The notes: generated by a model from the sequence alone, not told the origin. A DNA stretch of 64,000 bases from Brachypodium distachyon (GCF_000005505.3 NC_016133.3:54525237-54589236); one strand, 5' to 3'; shown: positions 23,431-36,002, counted from the first letter of the stretch. Made by a program: numbers and translations.

Positions 23431-24468
23431 TAGTGCAGCACTCTTGTAATAACAGCTGGCAGCTGTCGAGCATTTAGGACACTACTATAGTGGAACGGGC
23501 AACATCCGATCGAAAAGCTAGGCAGGCAAAGGCATCAAAACATATTACTACTAGCATTGACCTGAAAAGCTATATATAGGTCTTGCAAAGTAATTCATCA
23601 GCGTTCGCTTTCTCAGAAAGAAAAGAACAGAAAAGAAATCTGCATTCTCGCATACGCTGTGCGCTGAAACAGTTAATTTCCACGAGTGGGGAGGGATCGT
23701 GTTGCTCGATCCGGCAAGTGGCCGATGGAGCAGGGCCAAGCGAACGCGTGTCCAATTGCCAAATACAGTATATATACAGCGTGCATGCATTTCTGGTAAC
23801 TCACTCACTCGCACCCTCGCTGTGCCGTGTCAAACCAAAGCTCCCCAATCTCAGCCACGTGTCCCACCCGGGTGTCACGTACTACATGCATCTTGCTCCC
23901 TGACGCCGACGTGTGGACCCACCATCAGTCGCACTCATCAGCACTCCTGTGCGTGTTGTTCCCGGCGCCCGCTGACGCCGGTGCTGACGATCGATGGAAC
24001 CATCGATTCATGGGGATTTTGTTGTGAGAGCCGCGTCTCTCCGATCCAATCGATGTCCATTCCCAAAGTTTCTGGCCGTTGCCCGGGGACACACAGCCTT
24101 TGCGTTTCCCTCCCTACGAAGTACTATTGTTCTCGTTCCGGTTCTGGGATAGTAGCACCGTTTTGCGCGTAAGGCTGGCGGCTCCCTGCCGTCTACTTCA
24201 TGCTGCTGCTGCTTCACAGTCAGCTAAAGATTTACCACATCATGTACGGAGTGTATCTCGAGTGTCACCTCCGGTGAATTCTGAATCTATATTTTAAAAG
24301 TGGAACTGGATGCGGTTGTTTGACCGGCCGGGTACCTTGACGATCAAGAGCGATCAAGAGACAGCTAGCAGGACATCTTTTCTCCCGGGTTTCATCGCTC
24401 GCTCGCGATAAGAATCATGGAACGGTCTTTTTTTTTTTATTTCTCTTCGATCTTGCCAGGGTACAAAG
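23431..24468. other. Intergenic, no gene seen
   Basis: Several open frames overlap on both strands without domains. No RNA gene or clear mobile element was found. Confidence 0.4.
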
Positions 24469-24557
24469 AGTTGTTTTCTTTTTCTTTCTTTTTGTTTGAA
24501 GGGAAGTTATTTTCTTTTTCTTTCTTTTTGTTTGAAGGGAAGTTGTTTTCTTTTTCT
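24469..24557. repeat. 36-bp tandem repeat, about 2.5 copies
   Basis: Units begin agttgttttctttttcttt at 24469, 24505 and 24541 (partial). The two complete units differ by one or two bases, so the repeat is recent. Confidence 0.9.
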
Positions 24558-24635
24558 AACGAGGGTGTCAAGAATTCATTTCGAGAGAAGAGATTGGTCC
24601 GGTGGCTGTATTTCTTATGCCATTGAGAAAACCAT

Positions 24636-26815
24636 TATGAATCGATGCTAATAGCCCCCCGATAGGATCATTGATATTTACACCGTGTAAGAATATTTTC
24701 ATCACATGTCCAAGATTGTCAATTGAGAAATAAATCCACGACTTAGAAATAGCCACAATCTTCAAATGATTACTGTTTTAGTCCGCGATGAAAATGAACA
24801 ATCTTGGGCGCCACACCCAATTTCAAAGACGTTGGACTCGACAAGGTAGAAGAAAGGCGAAGCACGATCGTGATAGCAAGTTCTTTGTAGCAGGTGACCA
24901 ATCAAAAAAAAAAATCCATTGAGATATGTACACTGGTTTTTATCCATAACAACAGAGTGGATTTTAAAACATGGAGGTTAACTGTGGATCATGTCAACGG
25001 TACCACCACTTGAGCCGAGGGCATTGATACGAGAACCAAATAGGAGAAACGGTGCAATCCATGTTAATATGATCCAACGGCGGGGAGACACGCATTCCGA
25101 CGTATTGGGTTCACCAGAGTAATAAAAAGGAGACTCCAAAGCCTAAGCTTCTCGGCCTGGGAACGCTCCAAGCCGCACCCGTGTCCCCTCTAAAAAATGT
25201 CATTAACTTTTTGTGTAATTACATCAAATGCCACCGTTTCGCTTTCGTCGAACATTCGAGACTTCTCCTGATTACCTGATCACTTCTCTCTCACTCACTC
25301 ATTTTCTCTTCCTCCTTTCGTCTCTCTCTCTCTGTCTCGCACACCGCTTCTTCTCAACTAGTGTATGGTTTATGCATAGCAACAAAGGTGGATTTCAAGA
25401 CATGGAGACAAACCATGAATCATGCCCACGGTACCACCTCTTTAGCCGAGAGCACTGACACCGAAACCGCGTGGAAGAAACGGCACGTTCCGTGTTCGGT
25501 CCAACGGAGGGGAAACGCATGCTCGGCTCACCGAAATAATAAAAAATATAATTAAATACCGCTAGCGTGCCTCGACGGTTTTGATCAACACATGTGTTTT
25601 CTCGCACTTTTCCTTGAATAAATACCCTTTCTCTTCTCCTCTGTTTCATAACAAAATCAGAAACCCAAACACACAAAGCAAAGAACGCAGCAAATCCATC
25701 CCCTTCCCAATTCCCACCTCCGCAGCAAAGCTTTCCTAGATATCCCCGTGTATCTTCCGCTCCCGCTCATGCCATGGATTCCCCCAAGGTAATTATCCGG
25801 CTTTGCTATTTATTAGCCACTTGAGATTTATAGATCAATGCCGATGGATGTTCGATCTGATCACCGAGATTTGTGTAAGTATCGAGAAATATCTCCGTCA
25901 TATGCCCACGATTGCCAATTGAGAAATAATCCCTCTACTTAGAAATAGCCACCCCTTTTAATGATTAGAGTTTTAGTCTAAGATTCAAGTAGACAATCAG
26001 CGGTGGCACACCCAATTTCGAAGGTGTTGGGATCGACAAGGTAGTATAAAGGGCGAAGCGCGACGATGGGCATGATAGATAGTTGTTTTTAGAAGGTGAT
26101 ATATGTCTGTTAGCCAGGCGTCGATTTGTATGTGCAATGATATCCACAAGGACAAGGTGGATTTCGAGACATGAAGGTTAACCGGGGATCATGCCCATGG
26201 TACCACATCTTGAACCAAGGCTACTTATATCGGAATCAAATGGGAGAAACGACGTGATCCGTATTTGATCCAACAGTTTGGAGACACTTCCGTTTCTATC
26301 CCACACACGTTTTCTCTCAACTAGAGTACAATTTATCTATAGCAACAAATGTGGTTTGAAGACAATGAGGTAAGCCGTGACTCATGCCCATGGTACCACC
26401 TCTTGAGCCGAGGGTACTGATACATGGACTGCATGGAAAAAACGGCATGCTCCGTGTTTGATCCAACGGCGAAGAGACGCATCTGACGTATTCACCTCAC
26501 TTAGATATATAATAAAAATAGAAGTACCTCACCTAGATATGTAATAAAAATAAAATACCGCTAGTGTGACCGAACGGTTTTGATCGACACGTGATTTTTC
26601 TCGCTCTTTGCCTTGAATAAATACCGTTTCGCTTCTCCTCTCCTCCAGTCCTCCGTTTCATAACATAATCGGAAACTCTCACACACAGAACAGAGAAGGC
26701 AGCAAATCCAATCCCTCCCCAGTTCCCATCTCCGCTGATCACTGCCTCCGCATCAAAGCTTTCCTAGATATTCCCGGGAATCTTCCGCTCCCGCTTCCGG
26801 CTCGGATACCCCCTG
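24636..26815 (+). repeat. Tandem duplication of the PP2C promoter and leader
   Basis: Unit 1 (about 24636-25796) and unit 2 (about 25835-26815) share blocks in the same order: caattgagaaataa, cttagaaatagcca, cacacccaatttc, then taccaccnctt-type blocks, a TATA-like aataaata, gcagcaaatcc and aaagctttcctagatat. Inside each unit a block of about 180 bp is itself repeated (24950 and 25370; 26150 and 26345), so the ancestral sequence was duplicated twice. Unit 2 has lost about 200 bp between its inner repeats. Confidence 0.8.
25600..25788 (+). promoter_or_regulatory. Upstream PP2C promoter copy with alternative first exon
   Basis: TATA-like aataaata at 25617-25624 is followed by a C-rich leader and an ATG at 25774. 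That ATG begins a five-codon exon, MDSPK, ending at a good donor (aag|gtaatt). Splicing to the PP2C exon at 28733 would stay in frame and give a shorter N-terminus. No transcript evidence is available here. Confidence 0.5.
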
Positions 26816-26973
26816 CTCGCTTCCGCCTCGGCCTCGGTCGCCTCTTTCCTCCTTGTTATTAGAAAGAGGACTCAGCAGCTGCAGTTCGAATCGATTTGCA
26901 TCGGATAGAAGCCAGGACTCTGCAGCGGGAGAGAGAGGGAGAGGAGAACTCGTCTGCCGTTTGAGAACTGGAC
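26588..26973 (+). promoter_or_regulatory. Proximal PP2C promoter and 5' leader
   Basis: G-box CACGTG (26588-26593), TATA-like aataaata (26616-26623) and a long GC-rich leader run up to the ATG at 26974. The G-box is a common bZIP/ABRE-type site in plants; the matching site in the upstream promoter copy reads cacatgtg instead. Confidence 0.5.
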
Positions 26974-29900
26974 ATGTGCGTGGAGGGATTCGAAGACGCC
27001 GAGAGGTTGGATTTTGGAGCAGCGGAGATCGAGAGGCCGGCCGATTTCCTGGTGGGTAAACAACCTGCTTCTCCTCCTCCCTTCTATTGAAGTTCAATTT
27101 CTCCTCTTGCGATTCTCATTTGTTTCTCCATTTCCCTCTCCCAATCCGGAGGGTTTTTTTTCCCCGCAAAAGAAATGAAATCAATTTCAGTGTTTTTTCT
27201 TTTCTTTGGTCGATGATGATTCGTGCATGTTCCTGTTTGGTCGGGGATGATTGATCGACCGGTCGAGCAGAAGAAACAAAACAACACTCTACTAGTTGCT
27301 TCAGGCACACTTCTTGCGTGTTGCGTGAATGCTTCTCGTTTCTTTCTTTCTCAAAACCTTGAGGCGAAGTTGGAGGACAGATTAGTTTATTTATTCCCGC
27401 TGGAATTAGTGAACTCCCTTATCTTTAGCAAGAACTAGTAGTAGTATTATACTGTCATGTTATCACCTCTTGTGCCGAAGGTGTGAACATCAGGAAGATA
27501 CTTTTGAATTGTTCAGCGACCAAGAAGTTTCTAGTTGGGATTTCTAGGATTGCTGCAGAAACACAATCTGTTTTTCCGTTGTCCTGGCCTGTGGATGTCA
27601 TGTCCTGTCTGTTTCCGCATTGCATTGTTCTCCTGTTGTACGTTTTGATTCTGTGATGAAATCGTGTGGGGTTTTCAGTCGACGTGTACGCTTGCTATCC
27701 TCTCATATGCTGCGAGCAAGATATTTGCATGTGACGGTACGGTTCTACCTGAAAACTTTTTCATACCAAGCAGGAACGCACAGAAAATTGAACACCGCCA
27801 AGTTCACAAGTAGTACTTGAATTCTTTCCTCGAATTGAATGCCAAATTCTAACACCAAAAGGGAATAGTGTCCTTTCTGTGTTTGAAGCATCAGAGAAAG
27901 ACATATTGTTCACTTAAAAAAGAAGAAGAAGAAAGACATATTGTTGGGCAGAAGGTAATAATCCATCATCCGCACTCTTTATATGCATAGAACAATCAGC
28001 ACTGGTAAAGTTCAGGTAGTGCTGCACCTCTTTCTGGATTGAGGTCAAGAAAAAGCTAGGTGTGCTGTCAAGCCTCTAGAAGCGACACGTTTTTTAACAT
28101 GTATATAAGTGATCCATGTACTCCGTAGCTCTGAATTACATAATGATGGGGTAGCTTTGTCCCTTTTTAGTTGCAATGGTGGTTGCAAGCAGGAACAGGG
28201 CTATGGAGTGGGGCACAAGAATGCACACCTGGAAGTTCCATAGGGGGCAACAATTGGAGTTTATGTTGTCCTATCATATTGTCACAACTGCTTGCTATTT
28301 TGAGTTCATATAATGTTATCAGATTTGCTCTTTTGTTTAATACCCTTGTGTGCTTTCTTGAGGGGTTCCTGTTGTTTATGAATCCCCTCTCTAGAAATGG
28401 CTATCTGTAGCCTTGTTTATCCATAGGGTTCCTCTCCGACTTGACTGAGTTAGGCTTCTGTTTATATGTCCCTTTCAACTAGGTGGATTAGTATTTATTA
28501 CTGAAGTCATCCACTTTCTATGTGATAGCGACGACGTTCTTTAAGTTATTTTAGTTGTTGGCAGAGTTGAGGGTTGGGAAATAGATTCTTAACTGGTTTG
28601 CCAACATTTCTATTGTTTCTAAAAGGCTGGGTGGTCCTTTATCCCACCATCTCAGATTTATCCTGCTATTGTTTAATTTATCACAGTTGCTTCTTGCTTT
28701 GACCTAATCTTTGTTTTTTGGGTAATGTGCAGATGGAGAGAGTTTGTGAGAACATGGTGTCTCTTGATTTCAAGCAAACTAAGATGGTGTCTGGCACTGG
28801 AGAGAGTTGGCACAATTTTGTCCCAGCCATCCGATCAGGCGAGTGGTCTGACATTGGTGGCCGTGATTACATGGAAGATGCACATGTGTGCATATCAAAC
28901 CTAGTGAAGAATTTTGGTTGTAACAAGGCTGATGATGAGATTATTTCCTTCTATGGGGTAATCGCTTCTTGACTCTTCCTTTTCTAAAACATGTCTACTT
29001 CATAGCAAACTAATAACCAGTACTAACATTATATGTTTAGCTTTTTCTAAGATCATTTTGTCCTTACAATGCTCAGGTCTTTGATGGACATGGTGGAAAA
29101 GACGCTGCTCACTATGTTCGTGATAACTTACCACGGATCATCGTGGAAGACGCCGACTTTCCTCTTGAGCTTGAGAAGGTTGTTAGGAGGTCATTTGTGC
29201 AAACTGATAGTCAGTTTGCAGAGAAGTGCTCTCGCCATGATGCACTTTCTTCTGGAACAACTGCACTTACAGCAATGATTTTTGGAAGGTACTATTCCTG
29301 TCACATGCAATCCTTCCTCTCTTGTTTTATGCACTATCATTTCATTGATTAACAGAAAATACTAATGCATTAGAGTACCAATGGATTGGACCCTAAGTTA
29401 CCTGTTTTGCGTGCTATGTCTAATTCTCAAATTAGAATGCTTATGACAGATGTTCAGCATGTCCCTGTGAGTCAATCCAGAAGTATTTGAACATTTACCA
29501 TTTCGAGAAGTTACTAAAATTTAATGCATCATAATTCAAAACTTGTCAACTAGCCTGGATTGGCAGTACTTTCTACTGAATTGGCAGTACGTCATGTTAT
29601 ACCAGAATTGGCAGTACTTTCTACTGAAGGTTTCTATGTTATTGGGTGATTCCAAGTGATTAGCGATGCTAATCATATCTTATGCAGGTCTCTTCTGGTT
29701 GCTAATGCTGGTGATTGTCGAGCAGTCCTTTCCCGGCGTGGTGCGGCAATTGAAATGTCCAAGGACCACAGGACTTGCTGCCTCAATGAAAGAAAGCGTG
29801 TAGAATCACTAGGCGGCTATGTCGATGATGGCTATTTGAATGGTCAGTTAGCAGTCACGAGAGCACTTGGTGACTGGCATCTCGATGGCCTGAAAGAGAT

Positions 29901-30255
29901 GGGGGAGCCAGGAGGCCCATTGAGTGCTGAACCAGAGCTGAAGATGATCACATTAACAAAGGAGGACGAGTTCTTGCTTATTGGGAGTGATGGTATCTGG
30001 GACTACTTCTCAAACCAAAACTCTGTAGACTTCGCAAGGAGAAGACTCCAAGAGCACAATGACCTGAGATTATGCTGCAAGGAGATCATCGAGGAAGCAA
30101 TAAGACGAGGGGCCACGGACAACCTAACAGCAGTGATGGTCTCTTTCCACCAGGAAGCCCCTCCTCAGATAAGAGTAAACAGGACAGGTCGGGTTGAGCG
30201 GACCATATCAGCTGAAGGGCTCCACAGCCTCAGGGTCCTCCTGGAAGGTAAATGA
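26974..30255 (+). CDS. Protein phosphatase 2C (PPM-type Ser/Thr phosphatase)
   Basis: Exons 26974-27051, 28733-28957, 29077-29288 and 29688-30255 join in frame to 360 residues. Metal-dependent PPM phosphatases remove phosphate from Ser/Thr using two Mn/Mg ions held by Asp residues. The hallmarks are present: RDYMED (about 70-75), VFDGHGG (102-108), SGTTAL, ANAGDCRAVL (177-186), SKDHR (196-200), TRALGDW (229-235), SDGIWD (272-277) and GATDN (313-317). All catalytic Asp positions appear intact. The N-terminus, MCVEGFED, fits a small group of grass PP2Cs and shows no transmembrane or docking segment. It is not clearly a clade A ABA co-receptor. The upstream duplicated promoter offers an alternative first exon. 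The 1.7-kb first intron carries small repeats. It converges on the shugoshin gene downstream. Confidence 0.95.
29559..29627. repeat. Short direct repeat in PP2C intron 3
   Basis: attggcagtactttctactg occurs at 29559 and again at 29606, with a third partial copy between them. Confidence 0.85.
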
Positions 30256-31210
30256 TAGCGGTGTGCCATTGTCGCCGCCATCCTTATTCTGTGCTACATT
30301 GTTGAGTGTTAATTGTATGTAGAAATTCCGGCGTTGTACTGCTGTCTATCCATCATCCATTGTTGAAATGTCAGTGGCTATTGTTACCTGAGAATAAACC
30401 AGCTGTGAGGGACTGTAGATAAGTTGGGTGCCTGGTTAAGGGTTTAGCGTATCTGCATCCAGGGGGCTTTGAGGCTCATTGTGCGATGTTTTCTTCCCCC
30501 TATTTTATTTTTGGGTGTTAAAGAAACTATTTTGTGGTCGTTCAAGTCAATGAAACTTGAGTTTTATCATGTGATGACCACCTCGTTGATCACTGATTGC
30601 ATGTTTTATTATGCCTGTTTGGAAAGCAGTCTTATACCCATTTAGTGGTTCATGTCCATGTTTAAAAATAGTCTTATGAGGAAGCTGAATTGCATTTTCA
30701 AAGCTGATATGGATCTGCACAGGACAGAAAAATGAGAAGATCCAATCGTGGAGTTGATCAGGTCAGATCAGATAGATCGATTTGCTGTTATAAACAACAT
30801 TACACGGTTAAAATCTCATTAGCTGAGCCAAATCGAGCAGCAAGTCAGCATGATTGCACTAGAAAAGCCAACTATTATGACTGAACTAAGCCCAACCATT
30901 ATAAAATTGATCAGAACATTGCCTCTTAACTCTAGTCGCAACATAAAACAATAGGCAGTAAGAACAACAACACTGCTAATCTCACTAATGTTGACTGCAT
31001 TTGTGCACGATCAGAATAGGAAACAATGTCTGGGCAGTCTCCAATAAATCGATGGTCAGTTCAGTTCTACACAGATATGGGAAGTTGCAGAGACCGCAGT
31101 CCTCCCTGCTAAGGCAAAACAACAGGATACAATCAATATCAATACAACAATAAAAATTCTACTCCTTTAGACACACACGCACACACACACATAGATGTTA
31201 CTAACTGTAG
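30256..31210. other. Convergent 3' flanks of PP2C and shugoshin
   Basis: This contains the PP2C 3' UTR (aataaa-like signals near 30391) and the 3' UTR of the minus-strand shugoshin gene, including an (AC)n microsatellite at about 31172-31191. No further gene. Confidence 0.5.
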
Positions 31211-34200
31211 TTAAGGCCGTCGCATCTTTACATTCAGGGGTATCTCTTTGTAAGAGACGGCCTTTCCTGATGTCCGCATCGAAGACCTTCTACCTGTCAC
31301 CTGCACAGAAGAACGTCTCTCTGTGGCTTGCTCTTCGGAAGGTTCACAGGCACAGCGGTCATTTTGCTTCTCATTTTTGCTCTGCTCGATCGAGACATTT
31401 AAACTGGAAGGGGCGGCTAAAGGAGCAATATCTTGCGCAGTCTCAAGAGTGTCATTTGTGACCTCACAAGATCCTGGGTTCAGTCTTGAGGATCTTCTTC
31501 TTAGAGATTTTCTGCAAATGTTTAGGCCAGCCATGATTGCCATGTTCCAATCAGAGAGATAAGTGTATCGGTGGAAGGTAGGGAAAGGCAAGCAGGCAAA
31601 GGCTTTACCTTGTCTCTTCATGATGCAGCGGTTCACTAGAAGTTGAGTGAAGTCTGGCATTAATGTCCTCTATGTTTGTGTCTTTTCGACCTTCATACGA
31701 TTCCAACTTCCGTTTGTTTACACCCCTACAACCAGATTTGAGTCAAATGAGTATTTCTTAGGGAAATTGTGAGCGCGTCTCAAAGATCACTAGGATGATA
31801 GGGCATACCTCTTGTTTGCTCTCTCCTGGGGTGGTTCTGTATGCTGAATATTAAATGGCACAGAAGCTGGAAAGGAAGTACCATTACAGTAAGATTACAT
31901 TTTCCCTTCAAAAGAAGGGTTCAGACTACCAAACAGATACAGTTAGCTAGTGATCCGCGCATACACTCACACCACTAGCAAACCTATTAACCTAGAGACA
32001 ATGGGCTCTCGGGCATTGGTAAATAAGATGTGCTTTTTGTTCAGACTTCCCCGCATACTACCAAATCTTTTCATTTGAAACTAACGCAAAATTTGGATGA
32101 GCATGGTACGCTTGAATCCTTGGTAAAAATGATGACTAAGTACCTCAAGTGCAGGCATGTGCAGCAACCAAGAGCCCAAGAAGAGTGCAATATAACAGCA
32201 AAATAATTGAAGGGTCGACAGGTGCTTTACATTGAGTTTCTACCAAATGGTTTGGCTTGGTATTCATGACCTTATTGTCAGTTTGTCGTGCCTCAAGGTC
32301 CTCAACTCCAGCAAAGCTGGAGCATGCTTCTTGTATCACCTCCTAGTTACATAGGAAGTAAGTAACCTCGCAATAAGGACTAAGACTCCAACATGATAGG
32401 TAGGCTGATAAATAACTGGAAAACTGTGCTGCGTACCTTCAAATTCACTTCCATCTGGGTTTGCTTATTCATCTTATTTTTCTTACACAATTACAGTCAG
32501 GATATCAGACGCTAAAACTCAAACTGTAACATCCTTAACTATAAGCTGAGTCTAACAGTGGAATTACTTTACCTTGAGTACTGAAGTCTTTACTTTATGC
32601 CCTGCTGCATTGCATAAGAGTTCATCTTGTGTTGCCTTCTGCTGCACATTAGATCCACAAATATAGCACGAAATGAGAACCACCATATTGAATCTTAACA
32701 TTCAGAACTCCCAATGGAAAGCGAATAGCAATATATTACCGTATCTTTTCCACAATTTGGTTCATGAAGTTCTGTCACACTGCAACTAGAAGATGAAGCC
32801 ACGGCAGTGTCCTCATCCAAGGTTTCATCAGAGACTTCTGCCAGTTCACAAGACCCTGCATTCAGCCTAGCTGACCTTCTCCGTAGTGTGTTTCTGGTCA
32901 CATGCCAAACAGTTACCAAGCGTTAATTGTATAGTATTATAGCATGAATAAATTCTGTGAGCAAAAAACTACCTCTGATCTTCATGATGCGATGACCCAG
33001 TGGATTGCAAGCGAGGCTTACAGCTCTGCTGGACTGTGCTGGTGCCTTTTGTACCTTCACATGATTCCAACTTTTCTTTATTTGTGCACCTACTCACTGA
33101 CGTCCTGAACCAATAGAAATTTTCTCAGGTAAATCACGCTACCTAAAACTCAGTAAGCTATATGCCATTGTCTCTCAAGTATTTGTAAACAGATGTACAA
33201 TACGTCAATACCTCTTTTTTGTTTTATCTGGTGGCGCCTCATGATGGACAATATTAGATGGCACAGCAGCTGTGAAGAAATTGACAGAAACTGGTATATA
33301 AAATTTCTAAAAGTGGATAACTTAAGGTAAAGTAGAAATGAAAATTGATTGAACCAATTGATTGAACCATAAAATACAATTGCAGAAACAATTATCAAGC
33401 ATATAGTATCGAAATCCAAGCAAGAAATAAGGAAAGAAGAGTGAGCTTTACTTTGTGTTTCAACTGAACAGTGCATGTTAACAGTGGTGGCCTTATTATC
33501 AGTTCGACGAGCATCACCTTTTGGGAGCTCGGAAGGTGCAGCTTTTATCTCCTGAATTCATTGCAGGGAAAACAACTCAGAATTAGAACTCTTGTAGAAG
33601 AACATGGTGACCTAATTTACTTGAGAGATTTGCCGCTTACCTGTGAAGTTACTTCCTTCTGTAGTTGGTTAACAGTGTTCATATTGTTCTATAATAAATA
33701 CACAAAAGAAAGCAAAAAAAATCATGTTATCTGTAATCCACAGAAGCTCGGTTAATCCATGCTCTTACTTTACCTCAAGCCCTGAAGCCTTTACTTTAAG
33801 CACTGCTGTTGCACATCCAAGCTCATGTTGTAATACCTTTAACTGCATGTTACATCCACAGATAATTCCCCAATCAATAACCCACATGATGAGATTTGAA
33901 AGTCGAAAAATCATGCAAAAAAAGGTGACAGCTTACTCTATCCTTTCCCTGATTTAGTTCCTGCAGGGAAGCGCAAAACACATGGATCGATCAGACAGTG
34001 GCTACACAGAACCACAAAACAATCTAACTACGTGATGCTTTCCTAAGTACCATTAAAGACATACATCTACTCGATTTTTCCTCTTACAACCTTGATTAAT
34101 TCAGTACATATTGAAGGATTTCATATCCATAGGAATGGCTAGTTTTTACGTTGGCTCGCCAAGCCTATCACAACCCTCCTCCTTTACCCGGGCTTGGGAC

Positions 34201-35052
34201 CGTCTATGCCTATAATTCAGTACATATTGAAGACACATAAAAAAACATTATTCTTTCGTTATTGTTTACATGTGCATCACACTGTAAGCACGTCATTGCT
34301 TTGGTTGGCAACTCAGCCACTTCCATTGGAATCGCCACAAGTATTCAAAACACTATTGCAAGAATGGTCACACATAAGGAGAGAATGGATAGGGACAGGT
34401 AGTGTGTAAGTATACGAACCGCGAGGATCTGAGAATTGGCCTGCGCAAGTTGCAAATTCTTCTGGTGTGTGGCATGCAGAGCGAGGCGCAGCTTCTGGAT
34501 CTCAACGCCGCTGAGCTCGATGATCTTGCTGCAAACAAGAGATCGAACCAAAACTTATGTTACTAGTACTTGAGAAACATCAGTCAGCCCCACTTCATGT
34601 GAACAAGGGAGGGGCCAGACGCGCATACGTTTTCTCCGCAAGCAGATGAGCCAGCTTGGAGTTCTCCTGCAAGCAAGCAAGCAAGCGCTCCATTGGCATT
34701 AGTTTGGAAACTGGGACCAACCTCGGCAGAGTCAGCTAGTAGTACCTAGGCTCGCTGTTTTGTCAGAACCAGAGCAGAAATTACCTTGAGGATGTCGCCG
34801 ACGCTGACGGATCTGGGATGGTTGGGCCGGCCGGTGTTGGTGATGTCGGCGAGCGCAACGGGCTTCCCCGCCGGCCGGGACCCGGGGCCCTTGGTGCTAG
34901 GGTTCGGGTTCGGGCTCGAGCCGCCGAGCGCCGCCGCTCCTGGTTAAGCGGGGGGAGCTGGGATTGAGTTGCTGCGCCATGGAACGTAAACGGTACTAAA
35001 CGTGTGCGAGTTCCCAGCGAGAGGGAGGAGCCTTACCGGCAGCGGCGGCCAT
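31211..35052 (-). CDS. SGO1: Shugoshin (centromeric cohesin protector)
   Basis: Seventeen exons in transcript order: 35052-35037, 34939-34785, 34666-34629, 34528-34420, 33960-33937, 33842-33774, 33688-33641, 33551-33452, 33269-33212, 33104-32973, 32893-32740, 32641-32573, 32472-32437, 32342-32231, 31866-31809, 31725-31609, 31511-31211. They stay in frame and give 531 residues. Shugoshins recruit PP2A to protect centromeric cohesin in meiosis. Seen here: LADITNTGRPNHPRSVSVGD, then a coiled coil (about 58-137) starting ENSKLAHLLAEKTKIIELSG, the family's N-terminal domain. The basic RRRSARLN motif (about 254-261) recurs as RRRSSRLN (about 436-443), and the C-terminus is AVSYKEIPLNVKMRRP, the conserved shugoshin end. 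Exons 6-11 and 12-17 are a tandem duplication. The symbol follows the single grass SGO1 type and is inferred. Confidence 0.92.
31609..33842 (-). repeat. Tandem duplication of a six-exon block within shugoshin
   Basis: Exon pairs 6/12 (69 and 69 nt), 7/13 (48 and 36), 8/14 (100 and 112), 9/15 (58 and 58), 10/16 (132 and 117) and 11/17 match in order, phase and sequence. Examples are TAVPSNIVHH versus SVPFNIQHT, KLESCEGTKGT versus KLESYEGRKDT, RRTDNK versus RQTDNK, and RRRSARLNAGSCE versus RRRSSRLNPGSCE. Exon 17 extends beyond its partner with the true C-terminus and reaches 31211. Confidence 0.88.
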
Positions 35053-35302
35053 GGAATCTCACGGGCGGAGGACCCAGTAGGGCAAGGTAGGGCGGCCTTG
35101 ATTTTTGCCTGAGTTACGAATTGGGTAAGATTAAGGAGATGAAGCGGGGAGCTAAAGTGCGGGATCCGCTCGTGCCTCGTGGAGTGACGGGAGGAGAAAC
35201 GGTCGGGAGCAAGAGAGAATCGAAGGGGAGATTACCTGCGGTGGATCCGTGGAGGCGCTCGGCTCGCGTGAGGAGGAAGACGAGACGAGCCAGGGGCCTG
35301 GG

Positions 35303-36002
35303 CAGCGGTGGATTCAGATTTTGAATATTGGGCGGGGTGAACGCTGAGATTTTTTCACGTTGGAAGGGGCAAATACACAACAATATTATTTTTATAATTT
35401 TTTCTGATAATTTCTATTGCTAAAAAAGATCTCAAAAATAATTAGATGGGGTATGCCTCAGGGTGGGCATAATAAACCGAGGACTGAAAAACCGGACCGA
35501 AACACCGAGACCGAACCTGAAGTGACCGAAACCGAAATTAGAAATTATAATGGTTATTTCGGTTTTCAGACTCAGGTAACCGAATAGACCCAAATAAACC
35601 AAACATGGGCTTAAAGCTTGTAGAAAAGCCCAGCTGGACAACCCAACTGTCAAAAACTAAATACAAAACAGCCCACTCAAAAAAAAACCACTACAGAGGC
35701 CCATGTAATCCATATTATCGAGAGATCCAGCCGAAATAAGCTTCCACGTCTCCATGATCGAAGCCACGATCTCGATCCCGATCGGGAGTCCCTGTACATT
35801 CGGTTTTCTCGGTTAGGACAGAAACCGAACCAAAAAGAATCAATAGACCGAGGCCTCGGTTACTGATTTATGAGGAAACCGATTGGGTAGCAATTATGAA
35901 AAAACGAAATTTGAAAAAAAACAAGAAACGATCGGTTCGGTTAGACCGAACGCCAACCCTGAGGTATGCCCCACCCGAAAACCCAACTAGGTTCCGCCCC
36001 TG
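35303..36002. mobile_element. Non-autonomous hAT element, Tip100-like ends
   Basis: The left end cagcggtggattcag and the complement of the right end (ggttccgcccctg) match the CAGNGGCGGA-type termini of Tip100-like hAT elements. Octamers ggcctggg and gggccggg flank it, agreeing at 6 of 8, a worn target duplication. A second inverted repeat lies inside (35447-35467 and 35953-35973, 18 of 21). The interior is full of ccgaaacc motifs and is non-coding. It sits about 250 bp upstream of the shugoshin start. Confidence 0.65.

Noticed and set aside
31172..31193. (AC)n tract suspected as Z-DNA or regulatory switch
   Set aside because: A simple microsatellite in a 3' flank; nothing else points to function.
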